From NCBI RefSeq assembly GCF_030009775.1, contig NZ_JASCTH010000016.1, positions 124,001 to 188,000 of the forward strand: a stretch of 64,000 nucleotides of DNA. The letters are read 5' to 3'. The notes below the pieces were generated by a model. It saw nothing but the letters and a program-made list of their open reading frames with translations, was not told the DNA's origin and did not search any database. The stretch's first letter is position 1, and the number at the start of each line of letters is the position of its first letter. Shown here piece after piece: positions 37,938 through 46,830 of this stretch. The translations under genes were made by a program, and so were the position numbers. Source of the stretch: Actinoplanes sandaracinus. GTDB lineage: Bacteria; Actinomycetota; Actinomycetes; Mycobacteriales; Micromonosporaceae.

Positions 37938-38531
37938 GTGACAGCGAGGGAGACGGCGACGCCGCCACGGCGGCGCGACGCTGCGAAGACCCGTCAGCTG
38001 CTGCTGGACGCGGCCCTTCAGCGGTTCACCCGCGACGGCTACGCGGCCACCACGGTCCGTGACATCGCCGACGACGCCGGCGTCAACGTCGCTCTGATCA
38101 GCCGGTACTTCAAGTCCAAGGAAGGCCTCTTCGAGGCCTGCCTGACCAGCAGCGTCGACGAGATCCGGCGAAACGCCGAAGACACCCCGCTGGGCCGGAC
38201 GCCCGAGGCCATCGCCCGGCAGATCGCCCGCCCTCGCACCGAGGGCCTGCTCAATCACCTGGTGCTGCTGCTGCGCTCCTCCGGCGACGAGGGCGCCGAC
38301 CGCATCCGCCTCGGCCTCCTGCGGTCCTATGGGGAACGCCTGGCCGAGGCCACCGGCTCACCGCCGGGCGACGACCGCATGCTGCTGCGCGCCCAGGTGG
38401 TCCTCGCCGCCGCCACGGGAATAGCGCTGCTGCGCACCAAATCCGGCCTGGAGCCGCTCGCGTCGGCGACCGAGGAAGACCTGGTGCCGCCGCTGCGCGA
38501 CCTGATCGACGCGCTGCTGCGCGACCGCTGA
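37938..38531 (+). CDS. TetR/AcrR family regulator
   Basis: A 197-residue regulator. The N-terminal helix-turn-helix (residues about 17-63) is RQLLLDAALQRFTRDGYAATTVRDIADDAGVNVALISRYFKSKEGLFEA. The ligand-binding half is all helical and has no assignable ligand. GTG 37938 is preceded by GGAGGAGGG. It is divergent from the YbhN-type membrane protein gene, its probable target. Confidence 0.9.
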   Translation: MTARETATPPRRRDAAKTRQLLLDAALQRFTRDGYAATTVRDIADDAGVNVALISRYFKSKEGLFEACLTSSVDEIRRNAEDTPLGRTPEAIARQIARPRTEGLLNHLVLLLRSSGDEGADRIRLGLLRSYGERLAEATGSPPGDDRMLLRAQVVLAAATGIALLRTKSGLEPLASATEEDLVPPLRDLIDALLRDR

Positions 38532-38574
38532 CGAAGCTGTCCGGCGGGCGCCGGCACGCCGCGGCCGTCCGACG

Positions 38575-39339
38575 TCAGGGCCGGGAGATCCAGATGTCGT
38601 CGACCGCGCCGTGGAACTGGTCGTTACGGGCGTGGGCGCTCTTGCCCCCGATGTTGAGGGACATGGCGTTGTCGACCCGCAGCGCCGGCGGGATCGGGGT
38701 GCTGGCCCGCGGCGCACCGTCGACCAGGATGGTCAGGGTGTCCGGCCCGCGGCGGCAGGTGACCTGGTGCCAGCCGCCGTCGGCCACCCCGACGTCGGCG
38801 ACCGCCACGTGGATCCGACGTGACTCCTCCCCCACCAGCACGCAGCTGGGCAGCCCGGCCTGGCCGTCGACCTGCAGCTTGTACTGGCTGCCCTCGGCGG
38901 CGTAGCCCTTCTGCAGGACGTTCTGGCCGTCGGTGGTGTGCCGGCGGGCCAGGCGCACCGTCGCGCCGTAACTGAACGGGCTCGCGCCCGGGTTGAGGGC
39001 GGGCCGGCTGAGAACCCGCAGGATCAGGTGCGGGCACGGCTCCCGGGCGCACGGCGGCGGGAACTGGATCGCCTGGCCGGCGCCGTGCGGGACCCGGCGG
39101 ACACGGGCGTCGTTACCCGCGTACGGCGTCAGGTCGTGCCGGAACTCGGACGCGTCGGCCCACTGCCGCGGATCCTCGAAACCGTAGCGGGCGACCGTCA
39201 CGACCGGCGGCACGCTGGGCGTCACCCAGACCGCCGGGGTGCTCCGCACCGGACGATGGAAGGTCACGGCTACCGCGAAGGCGGCGGCGGGCAGCACCGC
39301 CAGCAGGGCGATCGTCGCGGCACGGCGGCAGGACAGCAC
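38575..39339 (-). CDS. Secreted LamG (concanavalin A-like) domain protein
   Basis: A 254-residue exported protein starting at GTG 39339. A hydrophobic N-terminal helix (residues about 6-26) acts as signal or anchor. The rest is a LamG-like jelly roll, with FSYGATVRLARRH, QNVLQKGYAAEGSQYKLQVDG, the Cys-bearing SCVLVG and GWHQVTCRRGPDTLTILVDGAP, and the last strand AVDDIWISRP. These folds bind carbohydrate or protein. No catalytic domain is present. It lies downstream of the two-component regulator at 39380 on the same strand, 40 bp away, so may be cotranscribed. Confidence 0.82.
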   Translation of the reverse strand: MLSCRRAATIALLAVLPAAAFAVAVTFHRPVRSTPAVWVTPSVPPVVTVARYGFEDPRQWADASEFRHDLTPYAGNDARVRRVPHGAGQAIQFPPPCAREPCPHLILRVLSRPALNPGASPFSYGATVRLARRHTTDGQNVLQKGYAAEGSQYKLQVDGQAGLPSCVLVGEESRRIHVAVADVGVADGGWHQVTCRRGPDTLTILVDGAPRASTPIPPALRVDNAMSLNIGGKSAHARNDQFHGAVDDIWISRP

Positions 39340-39379
39340 GTACGGTCAACGCGCGGCCCGCGCAACGGTGGCGGGCTGG

Positions 39380-40045
39380 TCAGGCCGGTCCGGAACCTCG
39401 CCGGCCCGGGCTGACCAGCCCGGTGTCGTAGGCGACGATGGTGGCCTGCACCCGGTCCCGCGCCCCGATCTTCGCGAGCAGCGCGTTGACGTGCGCTTTC
39501 ACGGTTCCCGTGGCGATGCCGAGCGCCTCGCCGATCTCGGCGTTGGAGAGCCCGCCTGCGATGGCGCAGAGCACGTCCCGCTCGCGCGGGGTCAGCGCGT
39601 CGAGACGCGGATCGGCCACCGGCGCGGGGTTGACCGCCCCGGTGGCGAAGGCGTCGATGAGGCTGCGGGTCACGGCGGGGCTGAGCATGGCCTCGCCCGC
39701 GGCGACGGTCCGGACGGCGGCGATCAGATCGGCCGGCTCCGCGTCCTTGAGCATGAACCCGGAGGCGCCGGCCCGCAGCGCCTGGAAGACGTAGGCGTCC
39801 TGGTGGAACGTGGTCAGCACGAGCACCCGCGGCGGGTTCGGGCCGGCGGTCAGCCGGGCGGTCGCGGTCAGCCCGTCGACGCCCGGCATGCGCACGTCCA
39901 TCAGGATCACGTCGGGCCGCAGCTCGGCGGCGAGGGTGACGGCGGCCGCACCGTCGCCGGCCTCGCCGATCACTTCGAGGTCCGGCTGCGAGCCGACGAT
40001 GGCCGCCAGCCCCGCCCGCACCATGACCTGGTCGTCGACGACCAT
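39380..40045 (-). CDS. NarL-family response regulator
   Basis: A 221-residue regulator. The receiver domain has the acidic pair in VVDDQVMVRAGL, phosphoacceptor Asp in VILMDVRMPGVDG and Lys in GFMLKDAEP. The LuxR helix-turn-helix has LTPRERDVLCAIAGGLSNAEIG and GTVKAHVNALLAKIG. The ATG at 40045 overlaps the kinase stop as TGATG; GTG 40048 is an alternative. It pairs with the kinase immediately upstream. Confidence 0.92.
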   Translation of the reverse strand: MVVDDQVMVRAGLAAIVGSQPDLEVIGEAGDGAAAVTLAAELRPDVILMDVRMPGVDGLTATARLTAGPNPPRVLVLTTFHQDAYVFQALRAGASGFMLKDAEPADLIAAVRTVAAGEAMLSPAVTRSLIDAFATGAVNPAPVADPRLDALTPRERDVLCAIAGGLSNAEIGEALGIATGTVKAHVNALLAKIGARDRVQATIVAYDTGLVSPGRRGSGPA

Positions 40046-42138
40046 CACACGGACGGCGATGACGGCACCTCCTCCCGGGCGAACACGGGCGCGGCCGGCG
40101 GCCGGCCCGGCGGCTCCGGCCTGCTTCCCAGGCCGTCGAGCAGCGAACGCATGGCGGTCAGGGCCTGGCGGGCGGCGTCGAGAACCCCGTCGAGGTCACC
40201 TCGCTCGGCGGCGGCGGGCACCGCCGCGGCGTGCCGCAGAACCGCCTCGTGGAGGCCGGACGCGATGCGCAGCCGCTCCAGCCGGGCCTGGAACGCGGCC
40301 TGCGCCAGGGCCGCGGCCACCCCGCCCTCCTCGCGTTCCCGCAGCCGGTCCCGCCGGCGGCGGGCCGTGTAGCCGGCCGCCCAGCAGATGCCCGCCGGCA
40401 CCATCAGCGCGATCGCCAGGACCACGCTCAGCAGGATCATCATCGCGGCCAACGCCTCCGGGCCGTCGCCGGCGGCCTCCGGGTCGTCGGCCACATCCAG
40501 CGCGATCAACAGGGACACGACGATCGCCGACGGCACCGACACCGCCAGGGCGGCGAGCCAGGTCAGGGAAGGCTGTACGCCCCAGGCCGCCACCGCGTAC
40601 ACCGCCGCGAGCGGGACGGCGACGCTCAACGCGAACAGGTAGCCCAGGCCGGCCGGCACCACACCGGTGAGCACCAGCAGCGGTCCGAGGCCTCCGGTCA
40701 GGATCGCCGCCGCGAGAACCCACCAGGCGGCCCGCCGGCGCCACATCAGCGGCACCGCCTGGGCGATCTGCGCGATCAGCACCAGCGCGGCCGTCGCCGG
40801 GCTCAGTCCCTCCTCGAGGGCCACGGCGATCCCGGTGAACTGAAACACCAGGAGGACCAGGATCAGGGCGGCGTCGATCACCGCCTGGCTGCGGAGCCAG
40901 GGGTACGCGGCCCGCACGGTCTCGCCGGCGCCCGGCAGCACCAGCCGCACCCGCCACCCGCCGCCGGGGCGAGGACCGGCCTCGCACGTGCCGCCCACGG
41001 ATTCGGCACGCTCGCGCATCCCGGCGAGTCCGCGTCCGCCGCCGAGTCCCACCACCGGGGCGGCGCCGCCGTCGTCCTCGATCACGAGTTCGGCGGCGTG
41101 CCCCGTGGAAAGAGCACGCTCCCCGGAGAGAGCGCGCCCCACCGAGGGAGCATGCCCCGTGGAGAAAGCGCCCCCCGTGAAGGAGCCGACATCGGTGGAC
41201 GTCCAGCGGACCCGTACGTCGGCTCCCGGCGCGTAGCGCAGTGTGTTGGTGAGCGCCTCACGGACGATGCCGTAGGCGACCGCCGCGGCTTCCGGCGGTG
41301 GCCCGCCGTCCGGCAGGTCGAGGGTGATCCGCTGGCCGAGCGCCCGGAATCCCTCGGCGAGGTCGGCCAGCGTCGGTTCGTCGCCGGGCGGCGCGGCGGC
41401 CGGCATGATCGCCACCAGCCGCCGCAGCGCGTCGAGGGTCTCCCGGCCGGTACGCGCGGCGAACTCGAGCGCCTCGGCCCGCAGGTCGGGCCGCTGATCG
41501 CCGAGCATGTCCGCGGCCGACGAGTTCACCACGATGGACGTGAGGTGGTGGGCGGTGACGTCGTGCAGCTCACGGGCCAGGCGGCGGCGCTCGGCGGCGG
41601 TGGCGTCGCGCCCGGCCTCGTGCGCCGCGACGAGCCGGCGGGCGGCGGCCGCGCGTTCGGCGTTCCACCGGCCGCGGCGCCGGCCGAGGGCGGCCACGAG
41701 ACCGTGGACGGCGACAGCGAGGACCACCGTGACCAGATGGTCCCCGCCGATGCCGTGCTGCGCCGCCGCGACGACGCACTCCAGCAGCATGACCGCCACG
41801 TAGGCGTGCACGGTGGTGCGGGCCGGCGCGCGGACGGCCACGTTGAACAGGCCCACCAGCAGGGAGAGCCAGATGACGAGCAGGGCGTCATGGCTGTCCA
41901 TCCACTGGGGCGCGGCGGGCGCCGCCAGGGCCGCGAGACCGTTTCCGGCCAGCACCGCGGCGAGCGCCGGCGCCGGCCGTTCCCGCCGCCACCCGAGCCC
42001 GGCGCCGATCAGCAGACAGGCGGCGGCGACCCCGGCCGCCGGAACAGCCGCAACGGGGTCGCCGCGCAGCAGCGGCAGCACCGGCCAGAAGAGCAGCTGC
42101 CCCACGACGAGCAGTACGGGTAGCAACCACCTGGCCAT
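40045..42138 (-). CDS. Sensor histidine kinase with an extra C-terminal membrane module
   Basis: A 697-residue protein. The first half is a complete NarL-type kinase: membrane helices (residues 1-150), HisKA_3 with His in LARELHDVTAHHLTSIVV, and an ATPase domain with VREALTNTLRYA and GGRGLAGMRERAE. A repetitive insert (GAFSTGHAPSVGRALSGERALSTGHA-like) interrupts the ATPase. The second half (about 400-697) has six more membrane helices, then a helical stretch LERLRIASGLHEAVLRHAAAV resembling a second, degenerate DHp region but with no ATPase domain after it. It looks like two kinase genes fused with loss of the second ATPase. It probably signals to the overlapping regulator. Confidence 0.88.
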   Translation of the reverse strand: MARWLLPVLLVVGQLLFWPVLPLLRGDPVAAVPAAGVAAACLLIGAGLGWRRERPAPALAAVLAGNGLAALAAPAAPQWMDSHDALLVIWLSLLVGLFNVAVRAPARTTVHAYVAVMLLECVVAAAQHGIGGDHLVTVVLAVAVHGLVAALGRRRGRWNAERAAAARRLVAAHEAGRDATAAERRRLARELHDVTAHHLTSIVVNSSAADMLGDQRPDLRAEALEFAARTGRETLDALRRLVAIMPAAAPPGDEPTLADLAEGFRALGQRITLDLPDGGPPPEAAAVAYGIVREALTNTLRYAPGADVRVRWTSTDVGSFTGGAFSTGHAPSVGRALSGERALSTGHAAELVIEDDGGAAPVVGLGGGRGLAGMRERAESVGGTCEAGPRPGGGWRVRLVLPGAGETVRAAYPWLRSQAVIDAALILVLLVFQFTGIAVALEEGLSPATAALVLIAQIAQAVPLMWRRRAAWWVLAAAILTGGLGPLLVLTGVVPAGLGYLFALSVAVPLAAVYAVAAWGVQPSLTWLAALAVSVPSAIVVSLLIALDVADDPEAAGDGPEALAAMMILLSVVLAIALMVPAGICWAAGYTARRRRDRLREREEGGVAAALAQAAFQARLERLRIASGLHEAVLRHAAAVPAAAERGDLDGVLDAARQALTAMRSLLDGLGSRPEPPGRPPAAPVFAREEVPSSPSV

Positions 42139-42159
42139 GGCGGCACTCTATCGAGGGAC

Positions 42160-43773
42160 CTACAGCGGCCCGGTAGGCAGTTCGCGGCGGATGAGTTTGC
42201 CGGTGGGGTTGCGGGGCAGGTCGTCGACGAAGACCACGTCGCGGGGGACCTTGAAGCGGGCCAGGCCGGCCCGGACGTAGTCGCGGATCTCCTGCGGGTC
42301 GCGGGCGGAGTCGTCGGTCGGGACGATGAAGGCGCGCAGCCGGGCGCCGAAGTCCGGGTCGTCGACGCCGATGACCGCGACGTCCATCACGTCCTCGCGT
42401 GCGGCGAGCAGGTTCTCCACCTCCAGCGGGTAGACGTTCTCCCCACCGGAGATGATCATGTCGTCGTCGCGGCCGTCGATGTAGAGCAGGCCTTCGGCGT
42501 CGAAGTGGCCCTGGTCGCCGGTGGCCATGTAGCCGTCGATGACCTGCTTGTGCTGGCCGTCGGTGTAGCCCTCGAACGGGATGCCGGTACGCACGAAGAT
42601 CCGGCCCTTCGCCCCGACCTCGGTGATCGGCTTGTCGTCGTCGCCGTAGAGCGCGACGTGCACGGTGACCGGGGGCTTGCCGACCGTACCGGGAGATCTG
42701 CGCAGTTCCTGGGGTTGCGCCACGGAGGCGACGGCGACCTCGGTGGACCCGTACACGTTGTAGAGCACGTCGCCGAAGGTGTTCTGGAAGCGGACGCACA
42801 GATCCGGCGGCAGGGCGGACCCGGCCAGGAAGACGGTCTTCAACGACGACGTGTCGTACTTCGCGATGACGTCCGGGCCGAGGGCGAGGATCCGGTTCAG
42901 CATGGTCGGGACGGCGACCAGCATGTGCGCCCGGTGTTCGGCGATCGCGGCGAGGATTCCCTCGGCGTCGATGCGGCGCAGAAGCACGGCGTGGTTGGCC
43001 AGGGACAGCCCGACGGTCCAGGCGCCGAACCCGGTGGCGTGGAACAGCGGGGACGCGATCACCGCGGTGCCCTGCCGGGGGAAGTCGATCCGATCCGCGA
43101 TCACGGCACTGGCCAGCGGCGAGACCTTCGTCCGGGGCGCGCCCTTGGGCAGTCCGGTGGTGCCGCTGGTCAGGATGATGAAGCCGCCCGGCTTCTCGGG
43201 GAGCGGCAGCGGCACGGTGGTGGGTTCGGCGGCGGTCAGCTCGTCAACGGTGAGCACCCCCTCGGGGCGCTCGTAGTCGTCGTCGGCCCAGCTCAGGTAC
43301 CGCAGGATGTCGTCCGGCAGCCCGTCGACGGCGTCGGCGAACTCGCTGTCGTACATCAGGAAGCGGACGTTCTCCCGCTTGATCAGCTCGGCGAGCTGGG
43401 ACGCGGCGAGGCCGGTGTTGAGCATGGCCAGGCGCATACCGGCCCGGGCGGTGCCGGTGATGGCGAGGGCCAGGCCGCGGTGGTCGCGAGCGAGGACCCC
43501 GATGACCGCCTTCGGCGGCAGGTCGACCTTGCGCAGGGCGTGGGCGAGCGCGTTGGAGCGCTCGAAGAACTCGCGGTACGTCCAGGTGCCGCGTTCGTCG
43601 GTGAGGGCGGGGAGGTCGGGACGCTCGTTGGCGGCCTTCTCGATGAGGGCCGCCTGAGGACCGATCTTGGCGTTGTTGGCGGCGGCCTTGACCAGACGAT
43701 CGGGCCGCAGCAGATTGACGATACCTATCTGGTGCATCCGCAGAACCGCGTGCAGGTGTTCGAGCGTGCTCAC
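42160..43773 (-). CDS. Acyl-CoA synthetase (AMP-forming, FadD-type)
   Basis: A 537-residue ANL-superfamily ligase that would activate a fatty or other carboxylic acid with ATP and join it to CoA. Motifs: P-loop ILTSGTTGLPKGAPRT, the LYNVYGSTEVA aromatic-box region, the hinge YIDGRDDDMIISGGENVYPLEVE, and the catalytic lysine in NPTGKLIRREL. The GTG start at 43773 is 3 nt from the stop of the upstream SRPBCC-thiolase-crotonase fusion, and the kinase gene follows 21 nt downstream, so all are probably cotranscribed. Chain-length preference cannot be told from sequence alone. Confidence 0.92.
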   Translation of the reverse strand: MSTLEHLHAVLRMHQIGIVNLLRPDRLVKAAANNAKIGPQAALIEKAANERPDLPALTDERGTWTYREFFERSNALAHALRKVDLPPKAVIGVLARDHRGLALAITGTARAGMRLAMLNTGLAASQLAELIKRENVRFLMYDSEFADAVDGLPDDILRYLSWADDDYERPEGVLTVDELTAAEPTTVPLPLPEKPGGFIILTSGTTGLPKGAPRTKVSPLASAVIADRIDFPRQGTAVIASPLFHATGFGAWTVGLSLANHAVLLRRIDAEGILAAIAEHRAHMLVAVPTMLNRILALGPDVIAKYDTSSLKTVFLAGSALPPDLCVRFQNTFGDVLYNVYGSTEVAVASVAQPQELRRSPGTVGKPPVTVHVALYGDDDKPITEVGAKGRIFVRTGIPFEGYTDGQHKQVIDGYMATGDQGHFDAEGLLYIDGRDDDMIISGGENVYPLEVENLLAAREDVMDVAVIGVDDPDFGARLRAFIVPTDDSARDPQEIRDYVRAGLARFKVPRDVVFVDDLPRNPTGKLIRRELPTGPL

Positions 43774-43776
43774 TCT

Positions 43777-46707
43777 TCAGCCCTTCCAGGAGGGGGGTCG
43801 GTGCTCGGCGTACGCGCGGATGCCCTCCAGGGCGTCCGCGGACCCGATCACCTCGGCAGCGATGTCGGAGAGATGGTCGAAGGCATCCGCCGCGCCCCAG
43901 TCGCGGTGTTCGTCGACGATGCGTTTCGAGAGAAGTACTGCCAGGGGCGCGTTCGCGGCGATGTCGTGGGCGAGTTCCAGCGCGGTGTCGAGCGCCTTGC
44001 CCGGTGACGTGACGCGATTGATCAGACCCAGTTCGTGCAGCCGGCGTGCGGGCATCGGCTCGCCGGTGAGGGCCAGTTCGAGGGCGGTGCTGCGGGGCAG
44101 GCTCTGGGCGAGCCGGAGCACCCCGCCGGCCGCGGCGACCAGGCCGCGTTTGACCTCGGGGATGCCGAAGGCGGCGTCCTGGGCGGCGACGATCAGGTCG
44201 GCCGCGAGCGCCAGTTCGCAGCCGCCGGCCAGGGCGGCGCCCTCCACGGCCGCGATCAGCGGCTTCGTGGGCGGCCGGGCGGTGACGCCGAGCAGTCCGC
44301 GGCCCTCGGTGATCGGGTATTCGCCGCGGGCGGCGGCCTTGAGGTCCATGCCGGCGCTGAACACGGTGTCCGAGCCGGTGAGGACGGCGACCCGGGCCAG
44401 CGGGTCGGCCTCGAAGGCGTCGACGGCCTTCTCCAGGGCGCGGGCGGTGGCCAGGTCGATGGCGTTGCGCACGGCCGGGCGGTTCAGCCGGAAGACGGTG
44501 ACCGGGCCGTGCCACTCGACGATCAGGGGCGGCTCGCCGGGCGGCGGCAGGTCCACCGGCGTCGTCTCGGTGACGGTGAACGTGGCGCCGGTGACGTCCA
44601 GCTGCCAGCCGAGCGGGTCGGTCTCCGCCAGCAGCTCGGACATCTCCGACAGTTCCGGAAGACGGAGGACGACCCGGTCGCCGGCCGGGGTGATCGCGGT
44701 GACGATCGCCGGACCCGGTGACCCGTCGCGTTCGTACACGACGGTGCAGGCCTCCAGCACCGCCGGCCCGGAGTGCTCTCGCAGCGCCCGGCGCGCGGGT
44801 GGCCGGGGCAGGCGCGGGTCGGCGTCGATGTCGCGGAACGCGGTGGAGGGCGGCCGGGCCGACAGGACGGTGGCGGCGTGCTTGGTGAGGTACCAGCCGA
44901 GCGCGGTGGCCAGCCCGTAGCTCTCCGGCTCGGCACGCAACAGCGGCACCAGATTGGCCACCGCGTGACTGGTGTAGTTGTTCCCCGGACCGCCGGCGAA
45001 GGTCAGTCCACCGGTCACCGTGAGGGGGCGCGAAGGGTCGTCGATCGGCAGGCCCAGTTCGAGAGCGGCGATCTGCACAGCGGACGGGAAGCAGGCGTAC
45101 AGGTCGATGTGCTTGACGTCGTCGATCGTCACGCCACTGTGGCCGAGGACGGCGTCACCGATCGCCTTGATCGCGGGCGAGGTGGCCAGATCGGCGCGCT
45201 CGGTGACGTACCACTCCTCGGTCGCGTGCGCCCCGGCGTGCACGAACACCCAGCGGTCCTGGGCGATGCCGGCCTCCTGTGCGGCCGCCGCGCTGCACAC
45301 GATGATGCCGGAGCCCTGATTGACCTGAAGGTTCGCGGTGAGCAGCTTGGGGTAGGGCGCCGAGATCATCCGGTTCCCGGAGGTCGGCGTGGCCAGTTCC
45401 TCCGGTGTGTACGCCGTGGGCTGCCAGGCGTGCGGGTTGGCGGCGGCGACCTCCGAGTAGGCCGACCAGAGCCGGGTGATCCGCTCCAGGTGCGCCTGCG
45501 GGCTGAGGCCGAGACGGCCACGGACGGCGGTCTCGATCAGCGCGTACAGGTAGATCGGGGCGACCAGTCCCGCCGCGGTCTCCGGGTCGTTGTTGGCCGG
45601 GGCGTCGCCGCCGATCACCCGGGTCGGCTCGGCGCCGTCCGGCTGGGTGGGCCATCCGAGGTCCCGTCCGGCACGTTCGGCGGCGGCCGCGGTCGAGGCC
45701 GCTTCCGCGCCGCCGACCACGGCGATCGACGCGCGGCCCTCGGCGATGGCCGCGGCCACGTCGTTGAGCAGCCGTAACGAGCCGTCGCCACCGAAGATGG
45801 TGGTCTGCACGGTCTCGGCCGGGCTCGCGCCGACCATCCGCGCCAGCAGCGCGGCGCCGTCCTGGTACTGCCACGAGACGCTCGCGACGTACCCCGCCAG
45901 ATCCGCTTCTCGCAGAAGGTCCGGCCCGGCCCCGCTGTCCTCGGCGGCCAGCCGCAAAGCGCGGGCGGCTAGGGAGACCGGGTCACCGCCGGCCGGGTCG
46001 GTGGACCGGTCGGACACCTGCCCGACGCCGACGATCACCGGCGTCCGCGGGTCGATCTCCGCGCCGGTCCGCTCCCAGCGGACCGGCGCCTGGCTCACGG
46101 TCTTCTTCACGACCTTCCGCGGGGTACGGGCCACAGGTTGCGCCGTGAGCGCCACTCTCCCCAGCTCGTCCAGGGACTTGCGCATGGCGTCGGCGAGGTT
46201 CCGGGCGACCATCGGCCCGAGCGGCCCGTCGGCCGACCCGCCCTCGACCCCGCCGTCGAACCGCACCATCGAGCCGCCGTTCACCGGTGTGACCGACAGG
46301 TAGAACCCGACGGTGATCCCCATCGGAGCCGTGCCCTCCAGCCACACGGCCTGTTCCGGCAGGACTCCGGTGACCGTCCAGCGGACCTCGCTGGGCACTC
46401 CCATCAGCTTGATCCGCTGCCGGAAGCGCACTCCTTCGGCGAACTCCGCGGGCGGCTGCCCGATCCACCCGGTGTGCTGGAGCACCCAGTCGGGCATCCG
46501 GGCCGGGTCGCCGAGCACCGTGAAGACCTGCTCGGCCGTGGCCTCGACCGGCACCGAGACAGCGCACGGGTGGGCGAGCCGGCGGGGCGGTGGGGCGGCG
46601 GCGGGCGGCGCGGGTGGCTCCGGGCGGGAGCGGCTCAGCAGCGTGGCCGCGGCCGCGCGCGCGACGGCGAACCCGGCACGGAGACGGGCGGTGGGACTTG
46701 CCAGCAT
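43777..46707 (-). CDS. Three-domain fusion: SRPBCC - thiolase-like - enoyl-CoA hydratase
   Basis: A 976-residue protein joining three lipid-metabolism folds. Residues about 50-185 form an SRPBCC/polyketide-cyclase-like domain (VPVEATAEQVFTVLGDPARMPDW). About 220-640 form a thiolase-like (SCP-x-type acetyltransferase) domain, with VIVGVGQ, YACFPSAVQIAALELGL and GGLTFAGGPGNNYTSHA. The usual nucleophile motif (Cys-x-Ser-Gly) reads GGDGSLRLL, so the Cys is absent. About 740-976 are a crotonase domain with the oxyanion-hole segments SAGMDLKA and GAALAGGCELALAADL. The ATG at 46707 has GGGGAG 7 nt upstream, which decides the start over 46758. It sits upstream of a FadD-type ligase and divergent from a TetR/acyl-CoA dehydrogenase pair, consistent with acyl-CoA or steroid side-chain breakdown. 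Confidence 0.87.
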   Translation of the reverse strand: MLASPTARLRAGFAVARAAAATLLSRSRPEPPAPPAAAPPPRRLAHPCAVSVPVEATAEQVFTVLGDPARMPDWVLQHTGWIGQPPAEFAEGVRFRQRIKLMGVPSEVRWTVTGVLPEQAVWLEGTAPMGITVGFYLSVTPVNGGSMVRFDGGVEGGSADGPLGPMVARNLADAMRKSLDELGRVALTAQPVARTPRKVVKKTVSQAPVRWERTGAEIDPRTPVIVGVGQVSDRSTDPAGGDPVSLAARALRLAAEDSGAGPDLLREADLAGYVASVSWQYQDGAALLARMVGASPAETVQTTIFGGDGSLRLLNDVAAAIAEGRASIAVVGGAEAASTAAAAERAGRDLGWPTQPDGAEPTRVIGGDAPANNDPETAAGLVAPIYLYALIETAVRGRLGLSPQAHLERITRLWSAYSEVAAANPHAWQPTAYTPEELATPTSGNRMISAPYPKLLTANLQVNQGSGIIVCSAAAAQEAGIAQDRWVFVHAGAHATEEWYVTERADLATSPAIKAIGDAVLGHSGVTIDDVKHIDLYACFPSAVQIAALELGLPIDDPSRPLTVTGGLTFAGGPGNNYTSHAVANLVPLLRAEPESYGLATALGWYLTKHAATVLSARPPSTAFRDIDADPRLPRPPARRALREHSGPAVLEACTVVYERDGSPGPAIVTAITPAGDRVVLRLPELSEMSELLAETDPLGWQLDVTGATFTVTETTPVDLPPPGEPPLIVEWHGPVTVFRLNRPAVRNAIDLATARALEKAVDAFEADPLARVAVLTGSDTVFSAGMDLKAAARGEYPITEGRGLLGVTARPPTKPLIAAVEGAALAGGCELALAADLIVAAQDAAFGIPEVKRGLVAAAGGVLRLAQSLPRSTALELALTGEPMPARRLHELGLINRVTSPGKALDTALELAHDIAANAPLAVLLSKRIVDEHRDWGAADAFDHLSDIAAEVIGSADALEGIRAYAEHRPPSWKG

Positions 46708-46730
46708 CGACGCTCCCCTAACAGTCTGGC

Positions 46731-46825
46731 CTGACGGTAAGGGCGTGACCTGGGTCACGGCAAGACCATAGAGATCATTAGGAATCAGCCTTATGGACGC
46801 AACTAACCGTCAAGTCGTACGGTAA
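46731..46825. promoter_or_regulatory. Operator-like repeats between the fusion gene and TetR
   Basis: GTGACC-TG-GGTCAC (46745-46758) is an inverted repeat. ACGGTAA occurs at 46734-46740 and 46819-46825, with an inverted ACCGT at 46806-46810. These lie in the divergent region and are plausible sites for the TetR encoded at 46831. Confidence 0.5.
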
Positions 46826-46830
46826 CCGCC

